Assembly (NCBI GenBank): GCA_903822005.1
Contig: CAIJNL010000029.1
Span: 1-57,515, forward strand
From: an uncultured Nitrospiraceae bacterium
GTDB lineage: Bacteria > Nitrospirota > Thermodesulfovibrionia > Thermodesulfovibrionales > Dissulfurispiraceae
Reading direction: 5' to 3'
Length of the DNA stretch: 57,515 bases
Of this stretch, positions 19,718 to 29,737 are shown piece by piece. Under the pieces are notes generated by a model. That model saw nothing but the letters and a program-made list of their open reading frames with translations, had not been told where the DNA came from and ran no database searches. Made by a program: the position numbers and the translations under genes. Numbering within the stretch: the first letter of the stretch is position 1; the number at the start of each line of letters is the position of its first letter.

Positions 19718-21229
19718 ATGGATGGGAACGAAAATATTCTTGTTAGAGGGGTCAACTGGGTCGGAGACGCGGTGATGACCATGCCTGCCCTGAGGGCCAT
19801 ACGGAAAGCCTATCCGGCAGCCCGCATAAGTCTCCTGATCAAGCCCGCAATAGCCCCTTTGTTTGAACAGAATCCGGACATAGATGAAATCATATTCTAC
19901 GAAGACCGCCACAGGGGAATGTTCGGAAGGCTTCGCCTGGCATACAGATTGAGGAAAAAGAGGTTCACAAAGGCCATACTCCTTCAAAACGCCTTTGATG
20001 CTGCGCTGATTGTGTTTCTTGCGGGTATTCGCGAGCGCATCGGATACGACAGGGATGGCAGAAAATTCCTGCTCACAAAGGCGGTAAGCCCCCAGAATGG
20101 CGACCGCAAAGACCATCATATATATTATTATCTGAACCTCCTCAAGGCTGTTGGTATTGACGCCGAATTTTCCGAGCCGAGTCTCAGGATTACTATCCAG
20201 GAGAGGATGGATGCGCGCCGGGTTGTATCTGAATTAACAGGCCCTATACTCGGCATAAATCCGGGCGCAGCATTCGGCCTGTCGAAAAGGTGGCTGCCCG
20301 AAAGGTTTGCCGAAGTGGCCGGATGGTTCATAAAGGAGACGAAAGGCAGCGTGATTATATTCGGAGGCCGATACGAGACTGCCATTGCCGAGAGGATATT
20401 CAGGCAACTGCCCATGAACAAGATGTTTCTTGCCGGCCGCACCTCGCTGAGGGAACTGGTGGCCTTTATTTCCGAGTGCGACGTCTTTCTCACAAATGAT
20501 ACCGGACCCATGCATATCGCATATGCCGTCGGCACACCTCTGGTCGCGGTCTTTGGTTCGACGTCACCCGAGCTGACAGGCCCTGTCGGAAAGGGGCATG
20601 CGGTTATACGGACCAAACTTGATTGCAGCCCATGTTTTTTAAGGATGTGCGACAAGGATTACATCCGCTGCATGTTTGGCGTTACTTCCGAAGAGGTCTA
20701 TGACAATGTAAGGCGCCTGCTGCCGACAAAGAAGGCGGTCTTTTTTGACAGGGACGGCACGCTCTGCAAAGACGCGAATTATCTCGGCAGCTGGGACGAT
20801 TTTGAGTTGCTGCCGGGCGTTGAGAGGCTCAAAGACCTTAAAAACGCGGGTTTCGAACTCATCGGAGTCAGCAACCAGTCAGGGATAGCAAGGGGGATTG
20901 TCCCAGAATCCTTTGCCCGTGAGGTGAACAATCTCTTTGTAGATAAATATGGTTTTACGGATTTTTATTATTGCCCGCACGCTCCGGGGGACAATTGCGC
21001 CTGCCGTAAGCCCCAGCCCGGTATGCTTTTAAGGGCCAGGGCCGAATACGGAATAGATCTCAAGAAATCCTTTGTGGTGGGCGACAAGGATGCTGATATA
21101 ATGCTCGCAAAGGCAGTTGGCGCGAGGGGTATACACATAACAACGGGTCAACATGCCGAATGCCCGGGCGCCGATGCTGTTGTCGATAATCTTGACACTG
21201 CCATTAAGTATATCTCGAGATGGAAGTGA
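19718..21229 (+). CDS. waaF-gmhB: Heptosyltransferase II fused to D-glycero-D-manno-heptose-1,7-bisphosphate 7-phosphatase
   Basis: The 503-aa protein is a two-enzyme fusion. Residues 1-335 are a GT9 glycosyltransferase (ILVRGVNWVGDAVMTMPALR, NPGAAFGLSKRWLPERFAEV, NDTGPMHIAYAVGTPLVAVFG), matching heptosyltransferase II, which adds the second heptose to the LPS inner core. Residues 340-503 are an HAD phosphatase with nucleophile D344 and acid/base D346 (FFDRDGTLC), and the GmhB zinc loop CPHAPGDNCACRKP. GmhB removes the 7-phosphate during ADP-heptose synthesis. The two enzymes are usually separate genes. No other heptose biosynthesis genes (gmhA, hldE, hldD) are present in the window. Confidence 0.92.
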   Translation: MDGNENILVRGVNWVGDAVMTMPALRAIRKAYPAARISLLIKPAIAPLFEQNPDIDEIIFYEDRHRGMFGRLRLAYRLRKKRFTKAILLQNAFDAALIVFLAGIRERIGYDRDGRKFLLTKAVSPQNGDRKDHHIYYYLNLLKAVGIDAEFSEPSLRITIQERMDARRVVSELTGPILGINPGAAFGLSKRWLPERFAEVAGWFIKETKGSVIIFGGRYETAIAERIFRQLPMNKMFLAGRTSLRELVAFISECDVFLTNDTGPMHIAYAVGTPLVAVFGSTSPELTGPVGKGHAVIRTKLDCSPCFLRMCDKDYIRCMFGVTSEEVYDNVRRLLPTKKAVFFDRDGTLCKDANYLGSWDDFELLPGVERLKDLKNAGFELIGVSNQSGIARGIVPESFAREVNNLFVDKYGFTDFYYCPHAPGDNCACRKPQPGMLLRARAEYGIDLKKSFVVGDKDADIMLAKAVGARGIHITTGQHAECPGADAVVDNLDTAIKYISRWK

Positions 21230-22242
21230 TCAGGCTCAAAAAAGCACCCGGCAAAATACTTATCATTAAACCCAGTTCGCTCGGAGACGTAGTCCATGGC
21301 CTGCCATTTTTATATGCTCTTCATAAATGCTTTCCGGGCGCCGTTATCCACTGGATAGTAGCGCGCGGAAATGAGGGCGTGCTTGAAGGCAATCCGATGA
21401 TCACGAAACTCTGGATTATAGACAAGGACAACTGGAAAGACTTGGGCAGGCTCAGGGACACCTTGACGGAAATTACAGGAACCACCGCAGCGCTCAGAAA
21501 AGAAAAGTTTGATATGGTTATCGATCTTCAGGGCCTTATGAGAAGCGGTCTGATGGCTCAGGCAACTGGCGCCCCTGTGCGCGTGGGATTCAGCGAAGCA
21601 AGAGAGGGCAGCCATCTCTTTTATACCCACAAGGTGCGGGGCGGGAGGGGCATCCATGCGGTTGACAGGTATCTGAAGGTGGCCCGAGCTCTCGGATGCG
21701 CGACTGAAGAAGCAAGATTCCCGATGCCTCCCGTCAGCGAGCCTGAACGAATAACCCGCATTAAAGACAAGCTTGGCGATTATTCCGTCATCGTGCCTGG
21801 TGCCCGCTGGCATACTAAACAGTGGCCGGCGGAAAGGTTTGGCCGGCTTGCCTCAATGCTGGGCATCAGAAGCGTGATAGTCGGCAGTGCTGCGGATTAT
21901 GAAACGGCAAGGTTGATTGAGGCGGCAAGCGGCGGCAAGGCGCTCTCCATCGCCGGTGAGACGGATATCAGGGAGCTCATATGCATCATAAAAGGCGCAA
22001 AATATATGATTACCAATGATTCCGGCCCAATGCATATAGCGGCCGCGTGCGGAATTCCTGTAATCGCTATTTTCGGCCCTACCAATCCGGTACTGACCGG
22101 TCCCTATGGTTCCAATAATATCATCGTCCAGGCACCTGTTGACTGTTCCCCCTGCCGCAAAAGAGAGTGCGATGACCTGAAGTGCATGAAAGAGATTACG
22201 GTGGAGCAAGTGCGGGAGGCGGTCGGCAGACTTAGTCCATAA
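21220..22242 (+). CDS. waaC: GT9 glycosyltransferase, probable lipopolysaccharide heptosyltransferase I
   Basis: The 340-aa protein has the GT9 layout: ILIIKPSSLGDVVHGLPFLYAL at the N-terminus (the SLGDVVH form is typical of WaaC), VPGARWHTKQWPAERFGRLA in the middle and ITNDSGPMHIAAACGIPVIAIFGPTNP in the nucleotide-sugar site. Heptosyltransferase I adds the first L-glycero-D-manno-heptose to Kdo on lipid A at the inner membrane. It overlaps the upstream fusion gene by 10 bases from the ATG; a GTG at 21226 would give a classic GTGA overlap and cannot be excluded. The stop codon lies in the left arm of an inverted repeat. Confidence 0.85.
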   Translation: MEVIRLKKAPGKILIIKPSSLGDVVHGLPFLYALHKCFPGAVIHWIVARGNEGVLEGNPMITKLWIIDKDNWKDLGRLRDTLTEITGTTAALRKEKFDMVIDLQGLMRSGLMAQATGAPVRVGFSEAREGSHLFYTHKVRGGRGIHAVDRYLKVARALGCATEEARFPMPPVSEPERITRIKDKLGDYSVIVPGARWHTKQWPAERFGRLASMLGIRSVIVGSAADYETARLIEAASGGKALSIAGETDIRELICIIKGAKYMITNDSGPMHIAAACGIPVIAIFGPTNPVLTGPYGSNNIIVQAPVDCSPCRKRECDDLKCMKEITVEQVREAVGRLSP

Positions 22243-22394
22243 GCGGTCTTCAGAGGCTCCGAATCTCGGCTCGCCAAATAAGAACACGAACATCCTTCTA
22301 GCGCAGTATCTAAAAGAATCAGTATCAACCGTGCGATAAGCGACTCAACGACCGCGGCGAGTCTTCGATTCTATCGCCTCCGAAGACCGCTTAT
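22239..22394. repeat. MITE-like element with long imperfect inverted repeats
   Basis: Arms of 19 bases at 22239-22257 and 22376-22394 are complementary at 18 of 19 positions (ATAAGCGGTCTTC-GAGGC). Pairing continues inward in a weaker form, with CTCGCC at 22273-22278 against GGCGAG at 22357-22362. The roughly 156-base unit has no coding capacity and lies between waaC and guaB. It could be a small non-autonomous transposable element or a large terminator-like hairpin. No clear target duplication is visible. Confidence 0.5.
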
Positions 22395-22485
22395 CAACAT
22401 CAATCTAAACTGTGCACTTGCCGTACTAAAACATGAGAATATATTGCCATTTCACCAATATTTTCCTCTTTCAGCACTTAAATGG

Positions 22486-22491
22486 TATAAT
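22486..22491 (+). promoter_or_regulatory. Predicted -10 element upstream of guaB
   Basis: A perfect TATAAT lies 30 bases before the guaB start codon in an AT-rich stretch. The -35 region at 17-base spacing (TTCCTC) is poor, so this is only a moderate prediction. It would drive the guaB-guaA-ispA-dxs run. Confidence 0.4.
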
Positions 22492-22520
22492 TAATATCAA
22501 AATTCATAAGGGGTGGGCCA

Positions 22521-23981
22521 ATGCTTACCGATGATTTGCCGCTTGGATTAACTTTTGACGATGTTCTGCTCTTACCTGCCAAATCTGATGTCCTGCCGGG
22601 CGAGGTGGATGTAACCACTTATCTGACCAGGAATATCAAGCTTAATGTGCCTATTATCAGTGCTGCCATGGATACTGTCACCGATTCGAGCCTCGCGATT
22701 GCGATAGCAAGGGAAGGCGGACTCGGCATCATGCACAGGGCCATGTCGCCGCAGAAGCAGGCCCTTGAGATAGACAAGGTTAAGAAGTCCGAAAGCGGCA
22801 TGATCGTGGACCCGATTACCGTGGGCCCCGACGCTCCCATATCCGATGCAATGGTGCTTATGGCCAGATACAAGATTTCGGGCGTGCCTGTGACAGAGAA
22901 CAGCAAGCTCGTCGGCATTCTTACCAACAGGGACCTGAGATTCGAAACTAACGGAAAGCGAAAAGTACATGAGGTGATGACGAGCAAGGAGCTTGTTACC
23001 GCGTCCATTGGCACTACTCTCGATGAGGCCAAGGACATACTCAACAGGTACAAGATCGAAAAGCTGCCTATAGTCGATAATGAAATGTATCTCAAAGGCC
23101 TTATAACCATCAAGGACATCGAGAAGCGAAGGAAGTATCCGCAAGCCTGCAAGGATTCTCTGGGAAGGCTGCGTGTTGGGGCTGCTATCGGCGTAGGAGA
23201 GAACACGATCGCAAGGGCGGAACTGCTGATAAAGGCAGGTGTTGATGTGCTTGCTATCGATACGGCCCATGGCCATTCCAAGGGTGTCATCAATACTCTC
23301 AAGGAATTAAAAAAGAAGTTTGATGTTGAGGTGATAGCCGGTAATGTCGGCACTGCCGAAGCGACCGAGGAGCTTATCAGGGCCGGCGCCGATGCCATCA
23401 AGATCGGAATAGGGCCGGGATCGATCTGCACCACCAGGATCGTTGCAGGAGCGGGTGTTCCGCAGCTCACCGCCATAAAGAACTGCTTCAGCGTTGCCTC
23501 AAAAGCGGGTATACCCCTTATCGCAGACGGAGGGCTTAAGTACTCAGGCGACATTGCAAAGGCCATTGCTGCGGGAGCGCATTGCGTCATGATCGGCAGT
23601 CTCTTTGCAGGCACTGATGAATCGCCGGGAGAGGCCATTCTTTTCCAGGGCAGAAGCTACAAAACATACCGCGGTATGGGCTCCATAGGAGCCATGCAGC
23701 AGGGCGCAAAGGACCGCTACGGACAGGAAGGCGTGCTCAAGGAGAAGCTTGTTCCTGAGGGAGTAGAAGGCAGGGTCCCCTGCAAGGGTCCGATCTCAAG
23801 CAGCATACATCAGCTTGTCGGAGGTCTGCGTTCAGGCATGGGTTATTGCGGCTGCAGGACGCTTGAAGAAATGAGGGCCAATGCCAGGTTCATACAGATA
23901 ACAAATGCGGGCCTTAGAGAGAGCCATGTGCATGATGTCATCATCACCAAAGAAGCCCCCAATTACCAGATAGAGCAATAA
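22521..23981 (+). CDS. guaB: Inosine-5'-monophosphate dehydrogenase
   Basis: The 486-aa protein has the IMPDH barrel split by a tandem CBS (Bateman) domain at about 95-205 ([25 protein letters not shown]). The catalytic loop is [15 protein letters not shown] with nucleophile C303. The mobile flap contains [13 protein letters not shown] and DRYGQ. It oxidises IMP to XMP with NAD+, the first committed step to GMP. Length is normal (about 485-490 aa). It is followed after 12 bases by guaA, the next enzyme of the pathway. Confidence 0.97.
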   Translation: MLTDDLPLGLTFDDVLLLPAKSDVLPGEVDVTTYLTRNIKLNVPIISAAMDTVTDSSLAIAIAREGGLGIMHRAMSPQKQALEIDKVKKSESGMIVDPITVGPDAPISDAMVLMARYKISGVPVTENSKLVGILTNRDLRFETNGKRKVHEVMTSKELVTASIGTTLDEAKDILNRYKIEKLPIVDNEMYLKGLITIKDIEKRRKYPQACKDSLGRLRVGAAIGVGENTIARAELLIKAGVDVLAIDTAHGHSKGVINTLKELKKKFDVEVIAGNVGTAEATEELIRAGADAIKIGIGPGSICTTRIVAGAGVPQLTAIKNCFSVASKAGIPLIADGGLKYSGDIAKAIAAGAHCVMIGSLFAGTDESPGEAILFQGRSYKTYRGMGSIGAMQQGAKDRYGQEGVLKEKLVPEGVEGRVPCKGPISSSIHQLVGGLRSGMGYCGCRTLEEMRANARFIQITNAGLRESHVHDVIITKEAPNYQIEQ

Positions 23982-23993
23982 CCTTATAATTTT

Positions 23994-25544
23994 ATGAGTA
24001 AAATAACTAACGAAGACAAGATACTCATTCTGGATTTCGGCTCTCAGTATACCCAGCTTATAGCGCGGCGTGTCAGGGAGGGCAAGGTCTATTCAGAGAT
24101 ATTTCCTTTTAACGCGCCTATTGAAAAGATCAAAGCATTCGCGCCAAAGGGCATCATACTTTCGGGTGGTCCCGCGAGTGTTTATGATGCAGAGGCTCCT
24201 GTCTGCGATCTCGAGATTTTCAAACTCGGAGTCCCTGTATTCGGAATCTGCTACGGCATGCAGTTGATGGCCCACGTTCTCGGGGGCCGGGTGGCCAAGG
24301 CCGCAAAGAGGGAATATGGCCGCGCCGAACTTACGGTTGACGACAACACCGACCTCCTGTGGGGAATAGCCGGCCAGTCAAAGGTCTGGATGAGCCATGG
24401 AGACAGGATTGAGAAGATGCCGGAAGGATTTTTGGGCATTGGTCATACAGAGAACTCGCCTGTGGCAGCGATGGCCGACAAGTCTCACAAATTTTTCTGC
24501 CTGCAGTTCCATCCCGAAGTTGTGCATACAGAGGAAGGCAGCAGGATACTCCAGAACTTTGTGTTCGAGATATGCCGCTGCAATCCGACCTGGGAGATGG
24601 CCTCATTCATAGAGTGGCAGATAGCAGACATACGCGCCAGGGTAGGCGGCAAAAAAGTAATTTGTGCGCTAAGCGGCGGCGTAGATTCATCAGTCGTGGC
24701 CCTTCTCATCCACAAAGCGCTGGGCGAAAGCCTAACATGCATATTCGTGGACAACGGTCTTCTCAGAAAAGACGAGGCGGAGAAGGTTCGTAAGACCTTC
24801 CGGGACCATTTCCATATCAATCTCGATTTTGTTGATGCGCGGGCGCGTTTTATCGATGCTCTGGCAGGCGTGACCGAGCCCGAAAAAAAGCGTAAGATCA
24901 TAGGGCATGAATTCATAGCCATCTTTGAAGAAGAGGCAAAAAAATTCACCGATGCAGAGTTTCTTGCCCAGGGGACCCTCTATCCCGATGTCATAGAGAG
25001 TGTGTCCTTTAAAGGACCCTCGGCCGTTATCAAGAGCCATCATAATGTAGGCGGGCTGCCCGAAAAGATGAAGCTGAAGCTTATAGAGCCATTGCGGGAA
25101 CTTTTCAAGGATGAGGTGCGCGTACTCGGCCACGAACTTGGACTTCCCGAGGAGATATGCTGGAGACACCCGTTCCCCGGCCCGGGCCTTGCAATCAGGT
25201 GTATCGGAGAGGTCAACGAAGAAAACCTAGAGATGCTGAGAGAAGCCGATGCAATAGTGCTCGAAGAGATCAAGGCAGCGGACCTTTACAAGACGATCTG
25301 GCAGGCGTTTGCAGTAATATTGCCCGTGCAGAGCGTAGGGGTTATGGGCGACGAGAGGACCTACGACAAGGTAATAGCTGTGCGAGCGGTGACAAGTCTT
25401 GATGGCATGACGGCAGACTGGGCGCATATACCCTATGATGTACTCGGTAAAATCTCGGGCCGAATCATAAATGAAGTAAGAGGCATTAACAGGGTCGTTT
25501 ACGATATCACCTCTAAACCGCCCGGAACCATAGAATGGGAATGA
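23994..25544 (+). CDS. guaA: GMP synthase (glutamine-hydrolysing)
   Basis: The 516-aa protein has a class I glutamine amidotransferase domain (about 8-195) with nucleophile C86 (FGICYGMQ) and the His-Glu pair in [13 protein letters not shown]. The ATP pyrophosphatase domain follows, with the PP-loop LSGGVDSSV, and then the dimerisation domain ending [17 protein letters not shown]. It converts XMP, ATP and glutamine to GMP. It lies 12 bases after guaB and 8 bases before ispA, so guanine nucleotide and isoprenoid genes share a transcript here. Confidence 0.97.
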   Translation: MSKITNEDKILILDFGSQYTQLIARRVREGKVYSEIFPFNAPIEKIKAFAPKGIILSGGPASVYDAEAPVCDLEIFKLGVPVFGICYGMQLMAHVLGGRVAKAAKREYGRAELTVDDNTDLLWGIAGQSKVWMSHGDRIEKMPEGFLGIGHTENSPVAAMADKSHKFFCLQFHPEVVHTEEGSRILQNFVFEICRCNPTWEMASFIEWQIADIRARVGGKKVICALSGGVDSSVVALLIHKALGESLTCIFVDNGLLRKDEAEKVRKTFRDHFHINLDFVDARARFIDALAGVTEPEKKRKIIGHEFIAIFEEEAKKFTDAEFLAQGTLYPDVIESVSFKGPSAVIKSHHNVGGLPEKMKLKLIEPLRELFKDEVRVLGHELGLPEEICWRHPFPGPGLAIRCIGEVNEENLEMLREADAIVLEEIKAADLYKTIWQAFAVILPVQSVGVMGDERTYDKVIAVRAVTSLDGMTADWAHIPYDVLGKISGRIINEVRGINRVVYDITSKPPGTIEWE

Positions 25545-25552
25545 GATAGATC

Positions 25553-26443
25553 ATGGAACTGAAAACTTACCTGAAAGAAAAGCGGGAACTGGTCGAATCT
25601 TTTCTCGGCTCCTATTTCGGGCCTGAAGATGCTCCGCGCGTGCTATTCGACTCAATGGGTTATTCTGTCCAGGCAGGGGGCAAGCGCATAAGGCCGATCC
25701 TCTGCATTGCAGCTTATGAAGCATGCGGCGGCAAGGCAGATAATATTGTGCCGCAGGCGGCCTCAATAGAGCTTATACATACTTATTCACTGATTCATGA
25801 CGATCTGCCCGCAATGGACAATGATGACCTCAGGCGCGGCAAGCCGACTAATCACAAGGTCTTCGGTGAGGGCATGGCCATACTCGCTGGTGACGGCCTT
25901 CTCACAGAGGCCTTTGTGCTGCTTGCAGATCCGCGCTACAGGCATTCGTCTCTGAGTGCTTCAGCAGTAATAAAGATTATTTATGAGCTTGCTTTTGCTG
26001 CCGGCGCGCATGGCATGGTAGGCGGGCAGGCGCAGGACCTTCTGTCCGAAGATGCCGAGCCTGATGCGGAGACACTTTCTTTTATCCACAGGCATAAAAC
26101 AGCCGCGCTGCTTTCTCTCTCGGTGCGTATGGGCGGAATACTCTCGGGCGCCGACAAAGCGATCCTCGACAAGCTGAATCTTTACGGGGAGAAAATCGGG
26201 CTCGCATTCCAGGTAGTTGATGACATCCTGGATATTGAGGGCGAGACAGAGGTATTGGGAAAGCCTAAAGGGTCAGACGAGAAGAAAAAGAAGATGACAT
26301 ATCCGCGCCTTTACGGGATTGAAGAGTCGCGTAAGATAGCAAAGGAGCTGATAGATTCGGCCCTCGACGCATTATCTGCATTCGACGAAAAGGCAGATCC
26401 CCTGAGGGCCATTGCCGGATATCTTTATGAGAGAAAGAATTAG
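25553..26443 (+). CDS. ispA: Polyprenyl (farnesyl/geranylgeranyl) diphosphate synthase
   Basis: The 296-aa trans-prenyltransferase has the first aspartate-rich motif DDLPAMDND starting at D83 and the second, DDILD, at D223-D227. GGKRIRP (IPP binding) lies near residue 43. The two residues between the aspartates of the first motif (DDLPAMD) fit the bacterial type II farnesyl diphosphate synthases. It condenses IPP with DMAPP to C15 (possibly C20) products for quinones and undecaprenyl carriers. Pairing with dxs 12 bases downstream is a frequent arrangement. No xseB lies next to it. Confidence 0.92.
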   Translation: MELKTYLKEKRELVESFLGSYFGPEDAPRVLFDSMGYSVQAGGKRIRPILCIAAYEACGGKADNIVPQAASIELIHTYSLIHDDLPAMDNDDLRRGKPTNHKVFGEGMAILAGDGLLTEAFVLLADPRYRHSSLSASAVIKIIYELAFAAGAHGMVGGQAQDLLSEDAEPDAETLSFIHRHKTAALLSLSVRMGGILSGADKAILDKLNLYGEKIGLAFQVVDDILDIEGETEVLGKPKGSDEKKKKMTYPRLYGIEESRKIAKELIDSALDALSAFDEKADPLRAIAGYLYERKN

Positions 26444-26455
26444 GCTGTCTCCATT

Positions 26456-28357
26456 ATGCTCACATATAAGATAAAATCGCCGCAAGACCTTAAAGGCCTC
26501 ACAATGGAAGAACTGAAGGCCCTTGCCGAGGAATTGCGCGGGCTCATCATCGAGACGGTCTCGAAAAACGGAGGTCATCTCGCATCGAACCTTGGCGTTG
26601 TCGAACTCACGATTGCCCTGCATTATGTTTTCAACTCACCTGAAGACAAATTCATATGGGACGTGGGTCATCAGTCGTATTCCCATAAACTGCTTACCGG
26701 CAGACATGGCCTGATGGGTACCTTAAGGAAGTTCGGCGGCATGTCAGGCTTCCCTAGCATTAAAGAGAGCCCCCATGACGCCTTCGGCACCGGACATAGT
26801 TCGACCTCTGTTTCAGCCGCCCTGGGCATTATCGAGGCAAGGGACAGACTCAGGGAAAAGTACAAGGTCATTGCCGTCATTGGCGACGGAGCGCTTACCG
26901 CCGGACTTGCATATGAGGGACTGAACCAGGCCGGCCATCTGAAAAAGGACCTGATCGTGATACTGAACGACAATGAGATGTCGATATCACAAAATGTCGG
27001 CGCCATGTCGGTATATCTGCACAGGGTCCTGACCGGCACTTTTTATAAGCGGGTCAAGTACGAAACAAAGGCGCGGCTTAAGGGCATACCAAAGATCGGC
27101 GAGTCGGTAGTCAAGATAGCCGAGAGGGCAGAGGGCAGCTTTAAGGGTTTTTTCCTGCCGGGCGGACTTTTCCAGGACCTTGGATTCAACTATCTCGGAC
27201 CTATAGACGGACATGATCTGCCACTGCTCATAGACACCTTAAAAAGCATCAGGACTTACGACGAGCCGATACTCCTGCATATAGTCACGAAAAAAGGGAA
27301 GGGCTATAAATTTTCCGAAGATGATCCCTGCGTCTTCCATGGCATAGGGCCGTTCGAGATAGAGACGGGCGAGACCAATATTGTTGTCAATTCAGACGAA
27401 AAACTCGGCGAGTGCATCGCATACAGCGAGGGCTTTGGCAGGGCGCTTACGGATGAGGCTTCAGAGGATGGAAGGATAATAGCCATAACTGCGGCGATGG
27501 CTGAAGGAACAGGGCTCGGTTGCTTTGTTGAAAAATATCCGGACAGGTTTTATGATGTCGGTATTGCCGAACCTCATGCAGCTACCTTTGCGGCCGGACT
27601 GGCAAGCCAGGGGTTGAAGCCGGTAGTAACCGTCTATTCGACATTTATCCAGCGGGCTTATGACCAGATAATACATGATGTCTGCCTGCAGAATATGCCG
27701 GTGGTCTTTGGCATCGACAGGGCCGGCATAGTGGGAGAGGACGGGCCTACACATCAGGGGCTCTTTGACATCTCTTTCCTGAGGAATGTGCCGAACCTCA
27801 TGTTCATGGCCCCGGCGGACATGCCTGAGCTGCGCAAGATGCTCAAGCTGGCCTTGCGGCATGGCGGGCCCGCGGCTATCCGGTATCCGCGGGGCAAGGC
27901 CTTTGAGTTCCAGCATGTTTCGCGGGACACAGAGGTGTTGCCCGGCATGGCGGACCTGATCAGAGAGGGCGATGATGTAGCGATTATCGGCATAGGCAAC
28001 ACAGTCCAGCCTGCGCTTAAGGCTGCCAAGCTGCTCAATGCCGACGGGATCAATGCCGCGGTCATTAACGCGCGCTTTATTAAGCCTCTTGATGAAAAAC
28101 TTATTGTCAGTATTGCGATGCGTACTAAAAAAATAATTACGGTGGAAGAGAATGTGCTTGCAGGAGGCTTCGGGTCCGCTGTCCTGGAATGCCTTTGCAA
28201 GCAGGGCATTTCGGACGTTGCCGTAAAAATGATCGGGATAGACGATGAGTTTGTTGAGTACGGGTCTCAGCGCATCTTGAGGGAGAAATACGGCCTCGAC
28301 GAGCAGGGGATTTATCGCACAGCCCTCGAATTTGTGACAGGCAAGATAATAAAGTAA
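26456..28357 (+). CDS. dxs: 1-Deoxy-D-xylulose-5-phosphate synthase
   Basis: The 633-aa thiamin-diphosphate enzyme carries WDVGHQSYSHKLLTGR, the ThDP/Mg motif GDGALTAG (from about residue 143) ending at NDNEMSIS, the central GIAEPHAATFAAGLA, and DRAGIVGEDGPTHQG in the pyrimidine domain. It condenses pyruvate and glyceraldehyde-3-phosphate to DXP, the entry to the MEP isoprenoid pathway and to thiamin and pyridoxal synthesis. Length is standard. Its product feeds the ispA enzyme encoded just upstream. Confidence 0.97.
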   Translation: MLTYKIKSPQDLKGLTMEELKALAEELRGLIIETVSKNGGHLASNLGVVELTIALHYVFNSPEDKFIWDVGHQSYSHKLLTGRHGLMGTLRKFGGMSGFPSIKESPHDAFGTGHSSTSVSAALGIIEARDRLREKYKVIAVIGDGALTAGLAYEGLNQAGHLKKDLIVILNDNEMSISQNVGAMSVYLHRVLTGTFYKRVKYETKARLKGIPKIGESVVKIAERAEGSFKGFFLPGGLFQDLGFNYLGPIDGHDLPLLIDTLKSIRTYDEPILLHIVTKKGKGYKFSEDDPCVFHGIGPFEIETGETNIVVNSDEKLGECIAYSEGFGRALTDEASEDGRIIAITAAMAEGTGLGCFVEKYPDRFYDVGIAEPHAATFAAGLASQGLKPVVTVYSTFIQRAYDQIIHDVCLQNMPVVFGIDRAGIVGEDGPTHQGLFDISFLRNVPNLMFMAPADMPELRKMLKLALRHGGPAAIRYPRGKAFEFQHVSRDTEVLPGMADLIREGDDVAIIGIGNTVQPALKAAKLLNADGINAAVINARFIKPLDEKLIVSIAMRTKKIITVEENVLAGGFGSAVLECLCKQGISDVAVKMIGIDDEFVEYGSQRILREKYGLDEQGIYRTALEFVTGKIIK

Positions 28358-28433
28358 GTCAGGCCGCATTCACCAAGGCAGCATACACCTTGTAACAGCG
28401 TGAAAAATGTTAACATCAAATTGAGGTCATACA

Positions 28434-29174
28434 ATGGCTCCCGGTAAAGAGAGACTCGACAAACTTATTCTCGACAGAGGTCTTGTCGTGAGCCGTGAAA
28501 GGGCGAAGGCTTTTATCATGGAAGGAAAGGTGCTGGTAAACGGCACGCCGGCAGTAAAGGCGGGAGAACTGGTCGGCATCGACGCGCAGATCGAGATAAA
28601 AGGCGAAGACCTTAAATACGTAAGCAGAGGCGGTCTCAAGCTTGAGGCTGCGCTCCGCCATTTCAGCATTGACCTGAAGGGCAAGACCGCAATGGACGTA
28701 GGTTCTTCTACCGGCGGTTTCACTGACCTGATGCTCCAGGATGGAGCGAGCAGGGTTTATTGCATAGATGTGGGTTATGGCCAGCTCGCCTGGAAACTAA
28801 GACAGGACCCGAGGATTGTCCTCCTCGAACGTACCAACATACGCCACCTCGAAAAAGAGCAGATACCCGAAATAGCGGATATCGCGGTAATTGACGTATC
28901 TTTCATATCACTAAGCAAGGTGGTGCCGCATGTGCTCGGCTTTCTTTCTGAAAAGGGCGAGCTTGTCGCGCTCATAAAACCGCAGTTCGAGGTCGGCAAG
29001 GGACAGGTCGGCAGGGGCGGCATTGTGAAGGATGAAGAGAAAAGGCTTGCCGTAATTGCTCGAATCAAAGAAGAGTTTGAGTCCTTCGGCCTAAACGTTC
29101 AAGGAGTGATCCCGTCGCCTATCACAGGGCAAAAAGGGAATGTGGAATATCTTATCTATAGCCGCAAGCAATAG
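28434..29174 (+). CDS. tlyA: TlyA-family rRNA 2'-O-methyltransferase
   Basis: The 246-aa protein combines an N-terminal S4 RNA-binding domain (about 5-65; RLDKLILDRGLVVSRERAKAF) with an FtsJ-like methyltransferase domain containing the SAM site DVGSSTGGFTDLML. TlyA methylates the ribose of cytidines in 16S and 23S rRNA, and bacterial homologues are often called hemolysin A for historical reasons. It lies 76 bases after dxs, a common neighbourhood, and probably shares that transcript. Confidence 0.9.
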   Translation: MAPGKERLDKLILDRGLVVSRERAKAFIMEGKVLVNGTPAVKAGELVGIDAQIEIKGEDLKYVSRGGLKLEAALRHFSIDLKGKTAMDVGSSTGGFTDLMLQDGASRVYCIDVGYGQLAWKLRQDPRIVLLERTNIRHLEKEQIPEIADIAVIDVSFISLSKVVPHVLGFLSEKGELVALIKPQFEVGKGQVGRGGIVKDEEKRLAVIARIKEEFESFGLNVQGVIPSPITGQKGNVEYLIYSRKQ

Positions 29175-29211
29175 CCTTTACTGAAGCAGTCACAACTTTA
29201 AGTATGCCGGG

Positions 29212-29241
29212 TTGTATATAGAAAAGAAACCATTATATGAT
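29212..29241 (+). promoter_or_regulatory. Predicted promoter of nfeD-SPFH
   Basis: TTGTAT (29212-29217) and TATGAT (29236-29241) are separated by 18 bases, each close to the sigma-70 consensus. They lie 45 bases before the NfeD start in an otherwise gene-free 111-base gap. Confidence 0.35.
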
Positions 29242-29285
29242 ATTAAAGCATCCATAAAATTAACCGGACAGGGGGACAGGCAACG

Positions 29286-29699
29286 ATGTCAGAATGGATC
29301 TGGGCAGCCATAGGGCTGGTACTTATTATTACAGAACTGGTAGTCCCGACTTTTTTTATCATTTTCCTCGGCATCGGCGCGCTGATCGTTGCTGTTACAA
29401 CCTTTACGGGTCTTTCAGAAGGCCTGAACACTCAACTGCTTATATTCGCGCTGTCCTCCATATTGCTGATGCTGTTACTGCGCAGCAGGCTCAAGAAAAG
29501 GATTTCCGCAAAAGAGATGGAGCCTGAATATATGGGGAAGCTGGCAACGGTGACTGAAACAATACTGCCCGGACGGGAAGGCAAGGTCTCATACAGCGGA
29601 TCTGTCTGGCCTGCGGTTGCCGATTCAGAGATTCCGAAAGATTCTACCGTAACCATAATCGGCAGAGAGGGAATCTGCCTTAAGGTCAAACCGGCCTGA
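29286..29699 (+). CDS. Short NfeD-family membrane protein
   Basis: The 137-aa protein has two or three membrane helices in residues 1-72 (WIWAAIGLVLIITELVVPTFFIIFLGIGALIV) and a soluble OB-fold domain of about 55 residues (GKLATVTETILPGREGKV). It lacks the ClpP-like serine protease domain of long NfeD proteins. Short NfeD proteins pair with SPFH proteins and help organise them in the inner membrane; such a gene follows after 38 bases. The exact role is not settled. Confidence 0.88.
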   Translation: MSEWIWAAIGLVLIITELVVPTFFIIFLGIGALIVAVTTFTGLSEGLNTQLLIFALSSILLMLLLRSRLKKRISAKEMEPEYMGKLATVTETILPGREGKVSYSGSVWPAVADSEIPKDSTVTIIGREGICLKVKPA

Positions 29700-29737
29700 A
29701 ATAACGCCCACAATATCGCAGGGAGGTAATACAAGCC

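Noticed and set aside
22619-23638. A 339-codon open frame antisense to guaB.
   Set aside because: It is the complement of a fully conserved IMPDH gene, has Ser/Ala/Pro-rich low-quality composition and no ribosome site.
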